Positions 9,062 through 16,653 of a stretch of DNA of 64,000 bases are shown here, piece after piece. The stretch is from Leptolyngbya sp. PLA1. Its GTDB lineage: Bacteria; Planctomycetota; Phycisphaerae; Phycisphaerales; UBA1924. The DNA is taken from NCBI GenBank assembly GCA_021405315.1, contig QWIH01000020.1, positions 1-64,000 of the forward strand, in the 5' to 3' direction. The stretch's first letter is position 1. Each line of letters opens with the position of its first letter. A program made the translations under genes and the position numbers. A model generated the notes under the pieces. That model saw only the letters and a list, made by a program, of their open reading frames with translations. It was not told where the DNA came from and made no database searches.

Positions 9062-9766
9062 CTAGGCGTTGCGCGGGCTGGAGTTTGCACGCTCACGCCA
9101 CTTCGTCACGGCCTCCGGCTCGCGCGGGTAGATGGGCAGGAGCGCGACAGGATCGCACGCGGGGAGGGCTCGCGCACATTCCGCGCAGGCGAGGGCATCG
9201 AAGACGGGGGGCTGGACCGTGATGCCGAGTTGGGCAGCGGCAGCGCGGGCATCGGCGGGGAAAAAGGCGTCTGCGATCAGGAGCGTCACAGCCGCGGCCC
9301 GGAGTTCCCCCGAGGTCATGATGACGCCGGGGCCGGGTGTTGCCTGAGGCGAAGAAAAAGGGACGGCGTAGAAGGACTCCCCCTTGCAGGCGAGGGCGAC
9401 GAGGAAGGGACCGGGCGCGTGCACGCGTCGTGCGGCGACCATGGCGCTGGGCACACCGACGCAGCGGGCGCCGGTGACCTCCGCGATCATCTTCGCCGCG
9501 GCCACCGCGACGCGGACCGCAGTGAAGCCGCCGGGACCGATGGAGACCGCGACGCAGGAGAGGTCCGCCGGGCGGAGACCTGCGGCTCGCACGGCGCGGG
9601 CGATCGCGGGGACCAGTTGCTCGTCATGAGGCCTGGCGGGGTCGAGGGACGCGCGGGCAACTTCGGTGGTGGAACGTTCCTCGTAGCGTGCCACGACGAC
9701 CGCGGGGCCCGACTCCCCGCCCGCCGCGGACGGGTTGCTGGTCTCGATGGCGAGGACGACGTCCAT
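9062..9766 (-). CDS. tsaB: tRNA threonylcarbamoyladenosine biosynthesis protein TsaB
   Basis: Non-catalytic partner of TsaD in making the universal t6A modification at position 37 of tRNAs that read ANN codons. It has 234 residues with the ASKHA-fold N-terminus: VVLAIETSNPSAA (phosphate-1-like motif), HDEQLVPAI, then LSCVAVSIGPGGFTAVRV, the highly conserved S-x-G-P-G-S/G-F-T-x-x-R signature, followed by ARCVGVPSAMV. The C-terminal half is less conserved, as usual in TsaB. tsaD and tsaE are not in the window. ANN-reading tRNAs include tRNA-Thr, one of which lies at 61818-61889. Confidence 0.9.
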   Translation of the reverse strand: MDVVLAIETSNPSAAGGESGPAVVVARYEERSTTEVARASLDPARPHDEQLVPAIARAVRAAGLRPADLSCVAVSIGPGGFTAVRVAVAAAKMIAEVTGARCVGVPSAMVAARRVHAPGPFLVALACKGESFYAVPFSSPQATPGPGVIMTSGELRAAAVTLLIADAFFPADARAAAAQLGITVQPPVFDALACAECARALPACDPVALLPIYPREPEAVTKWRERANSSPRNA

Positions 9767-9772
9767 GGCGGA

Positions 9773-9778
9773 ACACTA
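9773..9778 (-). promoter_or_regulatory. -10-like TAGTGT for leaderless tsaB
   Basis: TAGTGT on the minus strand ends 6 nt before the tsaB ATG. No Shine-Dalgarno is present. Confidence 0.4.
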
Positions 9779-9850
9779 TCAACAGGGCGCCGATGCCGCG
9801 CGGGCCGGGCGGCGAATAGGCTTGGCCTCCAGACGGGAGGACCCTTCACC

Positions 9851-10792
9851 ATGAGCAGATTGATCGGCATGATCGCGGCCTTCGTCGCCGGCGCCGGGAC
9901 CGCCCAGGGGCAGGCCCAACCTGTGCAGCCCCCCTCGGAGAGCCCCGCCGCTCCGCAGGCAACGACGCCGGCGGCGGGGGACGCGGCGGCATCGGAACCC
10001 ATGGCACCGGACGCCAAGTTCTGGCAGCGCGAGGATCGCTGGACGGCGCGATTCGAGCCCGGCGCGTGGTACCCGGGGCTCGGAGGTGATGTGAAGCTGC
10101 CTCGGAGTACGCCGGGCAGCAACCCCAGGACGGGCATGCGGGAACTCAACCAGGATGGCGGGTCCTACCTCGCTCCCTTCGGCGAGGTGAACATCCGCAG
10201 AGGTGACTGGTCGCTCGCGGCGCGCGGCTTTGTCTGGGGAAGCGATCAGACTGCGGTCGGGGTGGATGGCCGGGTCGGTGACCTGACCATCGAGGATGGA
10301 GACGAGGTGTTTTCGAGCATCGATGTGTCCAACGCCGACCTTGAGGTGCGTTACACGTTCACGCCAGCCCCGGAGGACCGGCTGCGGCCCGGCAAGGCGC
10401 GAGTGCGGACCCGCCTGGACGCGATGGGCGGGGTAAGGCTCCACGATGTGGACGTGCTGGTGCAGAACCGGAGCCTGAGCTCCCCGGGCAACGAGGACAG
10501 TGCGCAGGAGTTGTTCCTGACGCCGGTGGTGGGCCTGAAGGGTTCCATCGAGTTCTACGACCAGTTCTCGATCGATCTGCAACTGGCTGTCGGAGGACTC
10601 CCCTGGGGCGACCAGCAGTCGCTCGTGGGCGATGTGCTGGTGGGCGGGACGTGGAAGCCTGTGGGCAACTTCGGGGTTCAACTCGGCTACCGGGCGCTGT
10701 TCTTTGATTTTTCGTCGGGAGACGGGTCGGGTGCGTTCGAACTGACGGGTTCGCTTCAGGGCCTCTACGGGGGCATCGTGATCGAGTTCTGA
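9851..10792 (+). CDS. Predicted outer-membrane beta-barrel protein
   Basis: Exported protein of 313 residues with no family I can name. It has a signal peptide (SRLIGMIAAFVAGAGTAQGQ), a Pro/Ala-rich linker (about 20-55), and then alternating amphipathic beta-strands typical of a barrel, such as WSLAARGFVWGS, ADLEVRYTFTP and FGVQLGYRALFFDF. It ends in an aromatic residue (GGIVIEF), as expected for BAM substrates. GGGAGGA sits 11 nt before the ATG, so this gene is translated from a leadered message, unlike its divergent neighbour tsaB. Sequence resemblance to the second barrel-like protein at 56944-57918 is only general. Confidence 0.7.
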   Translation: MSRLIGMIAAFVAGAGTAQGQAQPVQPPSESPAAPQATTPAAGDAAASEPMAPDAKFWQREDRWTARFEPGAWYPGLGGDVKLPRSTPGSNPRTGMRELNQDGGSYLAPFGEVNIRRGDWSLAARGFVWGSDQTAVGVDGRVGDLTIEDGDEVFSSIDVSNADLEVRYTFTPAPEDRLRPGKARVRTRLDAMGGVRLHDVDVLVQNRSLSSPGNEDSAQELFLTPVVGLKGSIEFYDQFSIDLQLAVGGLPWGDQQSLVGDVLVGGTWKPVGNFGVQLGYRALFFDFSSGDGSGAFELTGSLQGLYGGIVIEF

Positions 10793-10848
10793 TCGGGACG
10801 GGGACGGGTCGGGGCCGCCGGATTCTTCGATACAACCCGTGGGTGGGA

Positions 10849-10877
10849 TTGACCTTGTGGGCCCGGCGCGGGATACT
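10849..10877 (+). promoter_or_regulatory. Sigma-70-type promoter for the HU-family gene
   Basis: TTGACC (10849-10854), a 17-bp spacer, then GATACT (10872-10877). This is one of the best -35/-10 pairs in the window. It would start transcription near 10884, leaving a leader of about 160 nt before the HU ATG. Confidence 0.6.
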
Positions 10878-10971
10878 TACCTCCCGGCACACGCTCGTTT
10901 CCGCGGCGTGGTCGGTTCGTGGGGAGCGGAAGACCTCGAGCACTTACTCCAGGAGCCTGGAAGGACGGCGT

Positions 10972-11001
10972 GGGCGGGTTGAGGCAGCACTCAGACCGCC
11001 C
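10972..11001 (+). promoter_or_regulatory. Hairpin in the HU 5' leader
   Basis: GGGCGG (10972-10977) pairs with CCGCCC (10996-11001), and inside it TGAG (10980-10983) pairs with CTCA (10990-10993) around a GCAGCA loop, with a 2x2 internal loop between the two stems. A smaller palindrome TCCAGG-AG-CCTGGA lies upstream at 10948-10961. No U-tract follows, so this is not a terminator. A role in translation control or mRNA stability is a guess. Confidence 0.4.
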
Positions 11002-11042
11002 GGAGCACGTGTATCCACCGGCCAGAAGCACGGAACCGGACC

Positions 11043-11396
11043 ATGACCACGATCACGAAGAAGGACCTTGTCGAGCGCATTTCGGAGCGGACGAAGATCG
11101 GCCGCGCGGAAGTGAAGCAGAGCGTGCAGATGTTCCTCGACCTGGTCATTCTCGAGCTCAAGAAGGGCAACCGGCTGGAGTTCCGCGATTTCGGGGTGTT
11201 CGAGGTGAAGGAGCGTGCGGCTCGCCTGGCGCAGAACCCGAAGACCATGCAGAAAGTGCAGGTCCCGGCGAAGCGTGCGGTGAAGTTCAAGGTCGGGCGG
11301 CTGATGCGCGAGAGCGTGGAGCTTGCGCCGCCAAGCCAGCAGCCTCTACCCGAGGTGAAGGTCGTGGCGAACAGCAAGGTGAGCGCGGGCGTCTGA
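11043..11396 (+). CDS. HU/IHF-family DNA-binding protein
   Basis: Nucleoid-associated, dimeric DNA-bending protein, 117 residues. The HU fold is clear: TKKDLVERISERTKIGRAEVK (helices 1-2), then LELKKGNRLEFRDFGVFEVK (saddle strands with the G-x-F-G/DFGVF motif), then AARLAQNPKTMQKVQVPAKR, the DNA-clamping arm with a variant of the R-N-P-x-T-G motif, and VKFKVGRLMRESV at the end. An extra tail of about 20 residues (PPSQQPLPEVKVV...) follows the 95-residue core. Only a weak GGAACCGGA precedes the ATG. HU versus IHF cannot be decided. Confidence 0.92.
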   Translation: MTTITKKDLVERISERTKIGRAEVKQSVQMFLDLVILELKKGNRLEFRDFGVFEVKERAARLAQNPKTMQKVQVPAKRAVKFKVGRLMRESVELAPPSQQPLPEVKVVANSKVSAGV

Positions 11397-11482
11397 GAGA
11401 GCCCAGCCGCGCGTCTCTGCGCCGCCAGAAGTGAATCCGGGCTATGGACGCGACGAGCCCCGCTCAACGGAGAGGGGCGGGT

Positions 11483-13456
11483 TCAGCGTGTTTCCATCTT
11501 GACGTCGGGCTTGTTGACGGACTCGATGTAGGCCTGCACCGCGGCGCGGGCGCTCTCGAGGCTGTCCGGCCGCGGGAAGACGGCATCGAAGGGGCGAGCC
11601 CCCTGGTCCTTGGCCTTGGCGTAGAGGTCGTCGAGGCTCGCCTTGTAGCGGTCGGCGAGGAAGTCGTAGGCGAAGCCCCGGAGGTCGTCGGGCGCGCCGT
11701 CGTAGACGCGCTCGGCGTCGTCAAGGTCGAGCCCGGAGAGGAAGTCGGTGAGCGAGATGCCCGCAAGGACCCGGAAGTCCTTCGGGAGCTGCCTCATGCG
11801 CTCGTTGTTGGGGTCCACGCCGGTGAAGCGGCTCTGGGCCTCGAAGAAGAGGCGGTGGACGATCTTCGCGTAGTTCATCTGGTTGCGGAAGAGCTCGCCA
11901 TCACCCGCGAGGAGGCCCGTGGTGTAGGCGCCCTGCAGCGCGCCCTCGACCTGGAGGATGGCGATGGCGGGGCGGGACCACTCTTCCTGGAGTTCCTTCG
12001 CGACGAAGTCGTCGATGGAGCCGGTGTCCTCGTAGAACCGGAAGCGGCCGTCCACGTTGAGGGCCGGATGGGTGAGCAGGATGTCGCGGTACTTCTCGGC
12101 GTTGGCGCGGTCGCCCCGCGCGTAGTAGAAGCAGGTGACGTCACGCAGGAAGTTCTCGAAGCCCGTTGAGAGCGAGGTGGTTCCGCGCATGGAGAGGTCG
12201 TTGAAGATGCCGGATCGCTGGCGCATGGGGTCCAGCACCTGGCCGTAGGCCTCGACGAAGTGGACGTTCGGGGCTCCCTTCCAGACGGGGTTCCGATCGG
12301 GGAACATGGAGGAGAAGAAGTCGAAGTAGAGGTCACCGGAGCGGTACAGGTCCTGGATGGACTGGACGACGACGCGGTCGGTGTTGATGAAGTCGAAATC
12401 GCGGAGATTGCTGGCGGTGGCGTGGGCTTCGCCGACCTCGACGCCCCGTGCGGACCAGTACAGCGCGTGGGCGCCGTGGTGTCGCCAGTCGAGCGGGCCG
12501 TAGGTCTGCGTGTAGCGGACCATGCGCTCCGGCTCCATGTGGTAGGTGTCGACGAGCATCCGCTTGCGGAGGAAGTTGAGGAGCGCGGGCCAGGCCTGGG
12601 CGTTGGCGGGGTCGTCGACGAGGGCGCCGACGGCCTTCATCTTCTCTCCGGCGGCGGCCTCCCAGATGGCGCGCTGCCCGCTCTGCTTGCCAGCCATCCA
12701 CATCTCGTAGCGTTGGAGCAGTTCGTAGTCGTTCTTGACGCCGGCCTTCATGAGCCCATCGGTGAGGGCGGCGACGCGGGGGACCTTGGCGAGGAGTTCC
12801 TCGCGGGTCTCCGGGGCATCGCGGATGGCGATGAGCTTGTCCGCGTACTTCTTGACGATGACGGCCTTGTCGCGGTCTTCGGGGCCCCGCTTGGGAGGCG
12901 GGCCGAGCACGATGGTCCACTCCTTCGCGAGTTGCTGCTTGTAGAAGGGGTTCGCGTCGTCGGTGAAGCCCCCGATCTTGTGGAGGAAGAACCAGCCGAG
13001 CTCCTTGTGCAGGAGCATGTCGTTGGGGTTGGCGGGGATTCCCTTGTCGCGGAGGAGCCGGATGCCGGCGTTCACCCACTCCCAGCGTTCCTCCCGGGTC
13101 TGGGTGGAGACGGAGATGTTGTACGCGAGGTTCCAGGCGTGGAAGACCCACACGCGGGGGAAGCGGGGCTGGAGGCGGGTGATGGCGTCGGCGAGTTGGA
13201 TGGACTCGAAGAACTTGCCGTCTTCCTTCATGACGTTGGCGCGGATCCAGAGGTAGTTGACGAAGACGCCGCGGAAGGCGCCCATGGCGATGCCGAGGGA
13301 GACCTCGGGCGGGGCCCCCTCCTCGACGCGGTCGGTGAAGGTGATGCGGGAGCGGCCGGCCTGGGCGGTGAGTGTGACGGCCATGAACACCGAGCCGGTG
13401 AGCGCGCCGAGCATGACGAGCAGGGCGAGGAGCTGGATGCGTCTGTCTCGCGTCAT
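11483..13456 (-). CDS. Conserved helical, membrane-anchored protein; last gene of SPFH-ABC operon
   Basis: 657-residue protein I cannot assign to a named family. A signal anchor (residues about 8-30, IQLLALLVMLGALTGSVFMAV) is followed by an extracytoplasmic, mostly helical region. Passages such as AMGAFRGVFVNYLWIRAN, FESIQLADAITRLQPRFPRV and WVFHAWNLAYNISV resemble TPR-like helical pairs of a kind seen beside ABC exporters in planctomycetes (recalled, not verified). No catalytic motif is visible. It starts 4 bp after the stop of the ABC permease, so translation is probably coupled, and it is the last of six co-directional genes. It may be an extracytoplasmic partner of the permease (inference). 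Confidence 0.7.
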   Translation of the reverse strand: MTRDRRIQLLALLVMLGALTGSVFMAVTLTAQAGRSRITFTDRVEEGAPPEVSLGIAMGAFRGVFVNYLWIRANVMKEDGKFFESIQLADAITRLQPRFPRVWVFHAWNLAYNISVSTQTREERWEWVNAGIRLLRDKGIPANPNDMLLHKELGWFFLHKIGGFTDDANPFYKQQLAKEWTIVLGPPPKRGPEDRDKAVIVKKYADKLIAIRDAPETREELLAKVPRVAALTDGLMKAGVKNDYELLQRYEMWMAGKQSGQRAIWEAAAGEKMKAVGALVDDPANAQAWPALLNFLRKRMLVDTYHMEPERMVRYTQTYGPLDWRHHGAHALYWSARGVEVGEAHATASNLRDFDFINTDRVVVQSIQDLYRSGDLYFDFFSSMFPDRNPVWKGAPNVHFVEAYGQVLDPMRQRSGIFNDLSMRGTTSLSTGFENFLRDVTCFYYARGDRANAEKYRDILLTHPALNVDGRFRFYEDTGSIDDFVAKELQEEWSRPAIAILQVEGALQGAYTTGLLAGDGELFRNQMNYAKIVHRLFFEAQSRFTGVDPNNERMRQLPKDFRVLAGISLTDFLSGLDLDDAERVYDGAPDDLRGFAYDFLADRYKASLDDLYAKAKDQGARPFDAVFPRPDSLESARAAVQAYIESVNKPDVKMETR

Positions 13457-13459
13457 GGG

Positions 13460-15397
13460 TCAGTGTCCGGAATACACGGCGAGCTCGCGCCTGCCGAGGA
13501 TGTACGAACCCGCGGCGAACAGGATCGTGGTCCAGAGGCCGAGAATTCCGGCGCCCATTCCCACGCCCGACCAGTTCATCCGCAGCCCCTCGACGAGCCG
13601 GTCTGTGGGACGGAGTTCGGAATAGACCTCGAAAACCTTCGCGACCACGGTGGCCACGGCGTTGATGACCACGTTGAGGTAGAGCGTGTTCCCATCCCGG
13701 TCTGTGGTCCAGTAGCTCTCCAGGGCCGAGTTGAGGTACGAGGCCCCCTCGGCGGCCATGAAGACGCACCCGGCGACCATGATCGCGACCGGGAAGCTCA
13801 GGAAGGTGGCGAGGCAGACGCCCAGCATGGCGAGGAACGCGATCTTGATCCAGAGAACGAGCATGACGCGGGCGAAGTTCGAGGGGAAGGAGCCCGCGGC
13901 GTAGGACATCTCCAGGGCGTCGGGCGGGAAGGTGATCGTCTCCGGGTTCGGGAGGCCCTGGAAGACGTCGCCGTTGATCACGCGGAACTCCACGACGCCG
14001 TCGTCGGAGATGACCTCGGGCGTCAGGCGGAGGTACTGCCACTGGGCGAGGACGACCTCGTGCACCTGCGCGGGAACCTTGGCGAACTCGATGGTGACCC
14101 GGTAGAGCGCATCGGGGGAGTTGCTGCCGGAGTTGACCTTGTACCTGAGGATGATGGGGCGGCGGCTCTTCTTGGCGTCGAGCAGCCCCTCGAACTTGTA
14201 GTACTGCTCCGCCCCCGGTGCGATGCTGCGGTAGGTGACCTGGACCGACTTTTCGAGGCTCTTCTCCATCTCCGCGACGAGCTGGGCGCGGAAGGCCTCC
14301 TGCTGCTCGGGGGACTCGCCCATGGCGCGCCGACGGGTGAACTCCTCTTCCGCCTTGGCGAGGACGTTCTCCATGAACTGCTCGCGGTCGTAGGCGAAGG
14401 GGGTGTTGGCAACGGCAACGCGGGCGGTGAGAACCTGGCTCTCCAGCACCAGCCGATCCTCGCTGATGGGGCCCTGCTCCGCGATGTAGGCCTCCCGCTC
14501 GCCGCGGGCGGGGAGCGAGCGGAGATGATCGACGAAGAAGAAGACGCCGGCGCCGCTGACGGCGAGGAGCACCGCGCCGAGCGTGGAGGCCCCGAGCCAC
14601 TTGCCGAAGACATACTGCCAGGGCTTGACCGGCTTGGTGATGGTCTGCCAGATGGTGCGGTCGCGCTGGTCGAAGGCGACCGTGGCGACGGAGAACGTGA
14701 GGACCAGGGCCGCGATGAGCCAGAAGGCCGAGCCCGTGCCGAACTGGAGGAAGGACTGCACGCGGTAGCGGAGGGGCTGATCGGCGGAGAGGACGCCGGG
14801 GAGCGACGCGAGGCCGATGAGGAGGAGGATGATGGGAACGGTGGTGAGCTTGAGGCGGGAGGCCTCGATCAGCACGGCGCGGGCGATGGAGAGGACCGGC
14901 CCCGGCCCCGAGAGCGCGAGGCCGGCGAGCCTCATGAGCACCGCGAGTGTGCCCGTGAGGACCACCACGCCGACGGCGAAGGGCAGATAGGCACGAGCCG
15001 CGGGCCACAGCCACGCGAGCGCGCTGAGGAGGACCAGACCGACCCCAAGCCCGACCATGGTGAGCCCGAGGCCCAGCCAGATGACGGCAAGACAGAGGGC
15101 GGCGCCGACACCCACGCCGAGGGCGAAGCCACCCGCGTCCTTCCGAGCGGCGAGAATGTCGTTGAGGATTTCGCGCGTCGCGTCGAGAGTGGTATCGGAC
15201 GGTGCGCCCGGAGTCGCCTCTGCCGGGGCCGCGGGGATGAGCCCGGAAAGGTCCGGGCCCGCGGCGTTGCTGAGCGAGATCGAGTACGCGATGATGATGG
15301 TGATCGCCGCGACGACGACGACGCAGGAGGCGGCGATCTTGAAGGTCCGGCCCTTCTGCATTCTGTCGGCGGCGTGGAGGAGGTCGCGGAGCCTCAA
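13460..15397 (-). CDS. ABC transporter permease (ABC-2 type)
   Basis: Membrane subunit of an ABC exporter, 645 residues. Residues about 20-45 form the first helix (FKIAASCVVVVAAITIIIAYS). A hydrophobic block at about 80-190 gives several helices. GLASLPGVLSADQPLRYRVQ and TVAFDQRDRTIWQTITKPVK (the cytoplasmic hook with D-R-x-x-x-x-W-x-x-x-x-x-K-P typical of ABC-2 proteins) follow. A long extracytoplasmic domain spans about 300-480, with a C-terminal group of helices. Translation begins at TTG (15395-15397), whose last bases form the TGA stop of the upstream ATPase gene (TTGA overlap), which confirms the start. It is clearly the partner of the ATPase encoded just before it. Confidence 0.85.
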   Translation of the reverse strand: MRLRDLLHAADRMQKGRTFKIAASCVVVVAAITIIIAYSISLSNAAGPDLSGLIPAAPAEATPGAPSDTTLDATREILNDILAARKDAGGFALGVGVGAALCLAVIWLGLGLTMVGLGVGLVLLSALAWLWPAARAYLPFAVGVVVLTGTLAVLMRLAGLALSGPGPVLSIARAVLIEASRLKLTTVPIILLLIGLASLPGVLSADQPLRYRVQSFLQFGTGSAFWLIAALVLTFSVATVAFDQRDRTIWQTITKPVKPWQYVFGKWLGASTLGAVLLAVSGAGVFFFVDHLRSLPARGEREAYIAEQGPISEDRLVLESQVLTARVAVANTPFAYDREQFMENVLAKAEEEFTRRRAMGESPEQQEAFRAQLVAEMEKSLEKSVQVTYRSIAPGAEQYYKFEGLLDAKKSRRPIILRYKVNSGSNSPDALYRVTIEFAKVPAQVHEVVLAQWQYLRLTPEVISDDGVVEFRVINGDVFQGLPNPETITFPPDALEMSYAAGSFPSNFARVMLVLWIKIAFLAMLGVCLATFLSFPVAIMVAGCVFMAAEGASYLNSALESYWTTDRDGNTLYLNVVINAVATVVAKVFEVYSELRPTDRLVEGLRMNWSGVGMGAGILGLWTTILFAAGSYILGRRELAVYSGH

Positions 15398-16653
15398 CGC
15401 TTGTTCTCCTCACCGGGCTTGCCGAGCAGAGAGGAGATGACGCTCTGATCCGGCCCGGTTGGGGCGGGGGGCGAGACGGGCGACGGCTGCCTGGAGGCGG
15501 GAGCCCCGCCATCAGCGGCGGGTGCCGAGGGCTTGGCGACGAGTTGCTGGAGGATGTCGGGTTGCGCCGGGGCAGCGGGGGCTGAGGTTGCGGGCGAGGC
15601 CTGGGGTGCCGGCTCCGGCGTCACGGGCTTGAGCAGGGACTCGATGACCTCGCGTCCCTCGGGCTCGGCCTTGAGGAAGGCCGCGGTCTGCCCGCCGTGG
15701 GTCGCTCCGGAGGTGTTGACCTCTGCCTTCCGAGCCTGCTCGACGATGTCGAGGAAGAGCTCTTCGAGGGTCTGGCGGGGCTTGCCGACGCGGACGAGGC
15801 CCCTGGAGCCGCCGGAGCGAGCGCGGATGACGCGATCGACCTCGGCAATGGTTCCCTCGTCGAGGGTCTCGGCTTCGAGCGTGGTTCGGTCGCCGGCGGT
15901 GAGGAGTTCGTCGCAGGTGCCCTCGGCGCGTTTCTGCCCGCCGTAGAGGATCACGAGACGGTCAACGCAGTCTTCCACGTCGGCGAGGAGGTGGCTGGAG
16001 AGGAGGACGGTCTTTCCGCGTCGGCCTAGCTCGATGATGAGATCCTTGATCTGGCGCGTGCCGATGGGGTCAAGGCCCGTGGTGGGTTCATCGAGAATGA
16101 GAAAGTCAGGGTCGTTGATGAGGGCCTGCGCGATGCCGATGCGGCGCTGCATTCCCTTGGAGTATTCACGGACGGAGCGGTACTGGGCCCCGGCGAGGCC
16201 GAGCATGTCGAGGAGTTCATCGATGCGGCGTTCGCGGACGCGGTAGTCGATCTCGAAGAGCTTTGCGTAGTACTCCAGGGTTTCGCGGGCGTTGAGGAAG
16301 CCGTAGAGGTAGCTCTCCTCGGGGAGGTAGCCGATGCGGCGCTTGATGTCGACGTCCTGGGGGCTCTTGCCGAAGACGGCGACGCGTCCTGAGGTGGGCT
16401 TGAGGAGCCCGAGGATCATCTTGATGGTGGTGCTCTTTCCGGAGCCGTTGGGGCCCAGGAGGCCGAAGACTTCGCGCGGGCGCACCTCGAGGGTGAGGTG
16501 GGAGACCGCGCGGGCGCGGTCGCGCATCCAGAAGTCCTTGAAGACCTTGGTGAGCTGCTGGCAGACGACCACGGCGTCGGCGGAGCCGCGGGCGGGAACA
16601 CTCTCTTGGCTGGCGGCGCCCGGGGTCATGGGTCGTCCCTTCGGCTGGTTCAC
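15394..16653 (-). CDS. ABC transporter ATP-binding protein with repeat-bearing C-terminal tail
   Basis: Cytoplasmic ATPase of an ABC-2-type exporter, 419 residues. The nucleotide-binding domain (about 25-260) has Walker A (GLLGPNGSGKSTTIKM), a Q-loop region (RRIGYLPEESYLYGF), a signature YSKGMQRRIGIAQAL, Walker B (FLILDEPTTGLDP) and the switch His (LLSSHLLADVEDC). After about residue 330 comes a roughly 90-residue Pro/Ala-rich tail in which a short motif recurs three times: VIESLLKP (336-343), ILQQLVAKP (367-375) and VISSLLGKP (405-413). The GTG start at 16653 overlaps the stop of the upstream SPFH gene (GTGA). An internal ATG (MTPGAASQ, 9 codons in) is an alternative. Confidence 0.9.
   Translation of the reverse strand: MNQPKGRPMTPGAASQESVPARGSADAVVVCQQLTKVFKDFWMRDRARAVSHLTLEVRPREVFGLLGPNGSGKSTTIKMILGLLKPTSGRVAVFGKSPQDVDIKRRIGYLPEESYLYGFLNARETLEYYAKLFEIDYRVRERRIDELLDMLGLAGAQYRSVREYSKGMQRRIGIAQALINDPDFLILDEPTTGLDPIGTRQIKDLIIELGRRGKTVLLSSHLLADVEDCVDRLVILYGGQKRAEGTCDELLTAGDRTTLEAETLDEGTIAEVDRVIRARSGGSRGLVRVGKPRQTLEELFLDIVEQARKAEVNTSGATHGGQTAAFLKAEPEGREVIESLLKPVTPEPAPQASPATSAPAAPAQPDILQQLVAKPSAPAADGGAPASRQPSPVSPPAPTGPDQSVISSLLGKPGEENKR

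Noticed and set aside
12260..15448. Plus-strand open frame of more than 1000 codons
   Set aside because: It faces the ABC permease and helical-protein genes; its Glu/Asp/Gly/Val composition is the usual antisense shadow in GC-rich DNA.
12333..15512. Minus-strand open frame of about 1060 codons in another frame
   Set aside because: Arg/Pro-rich sequence overlapping two genes with clear membrane and family features; a frame shadow.
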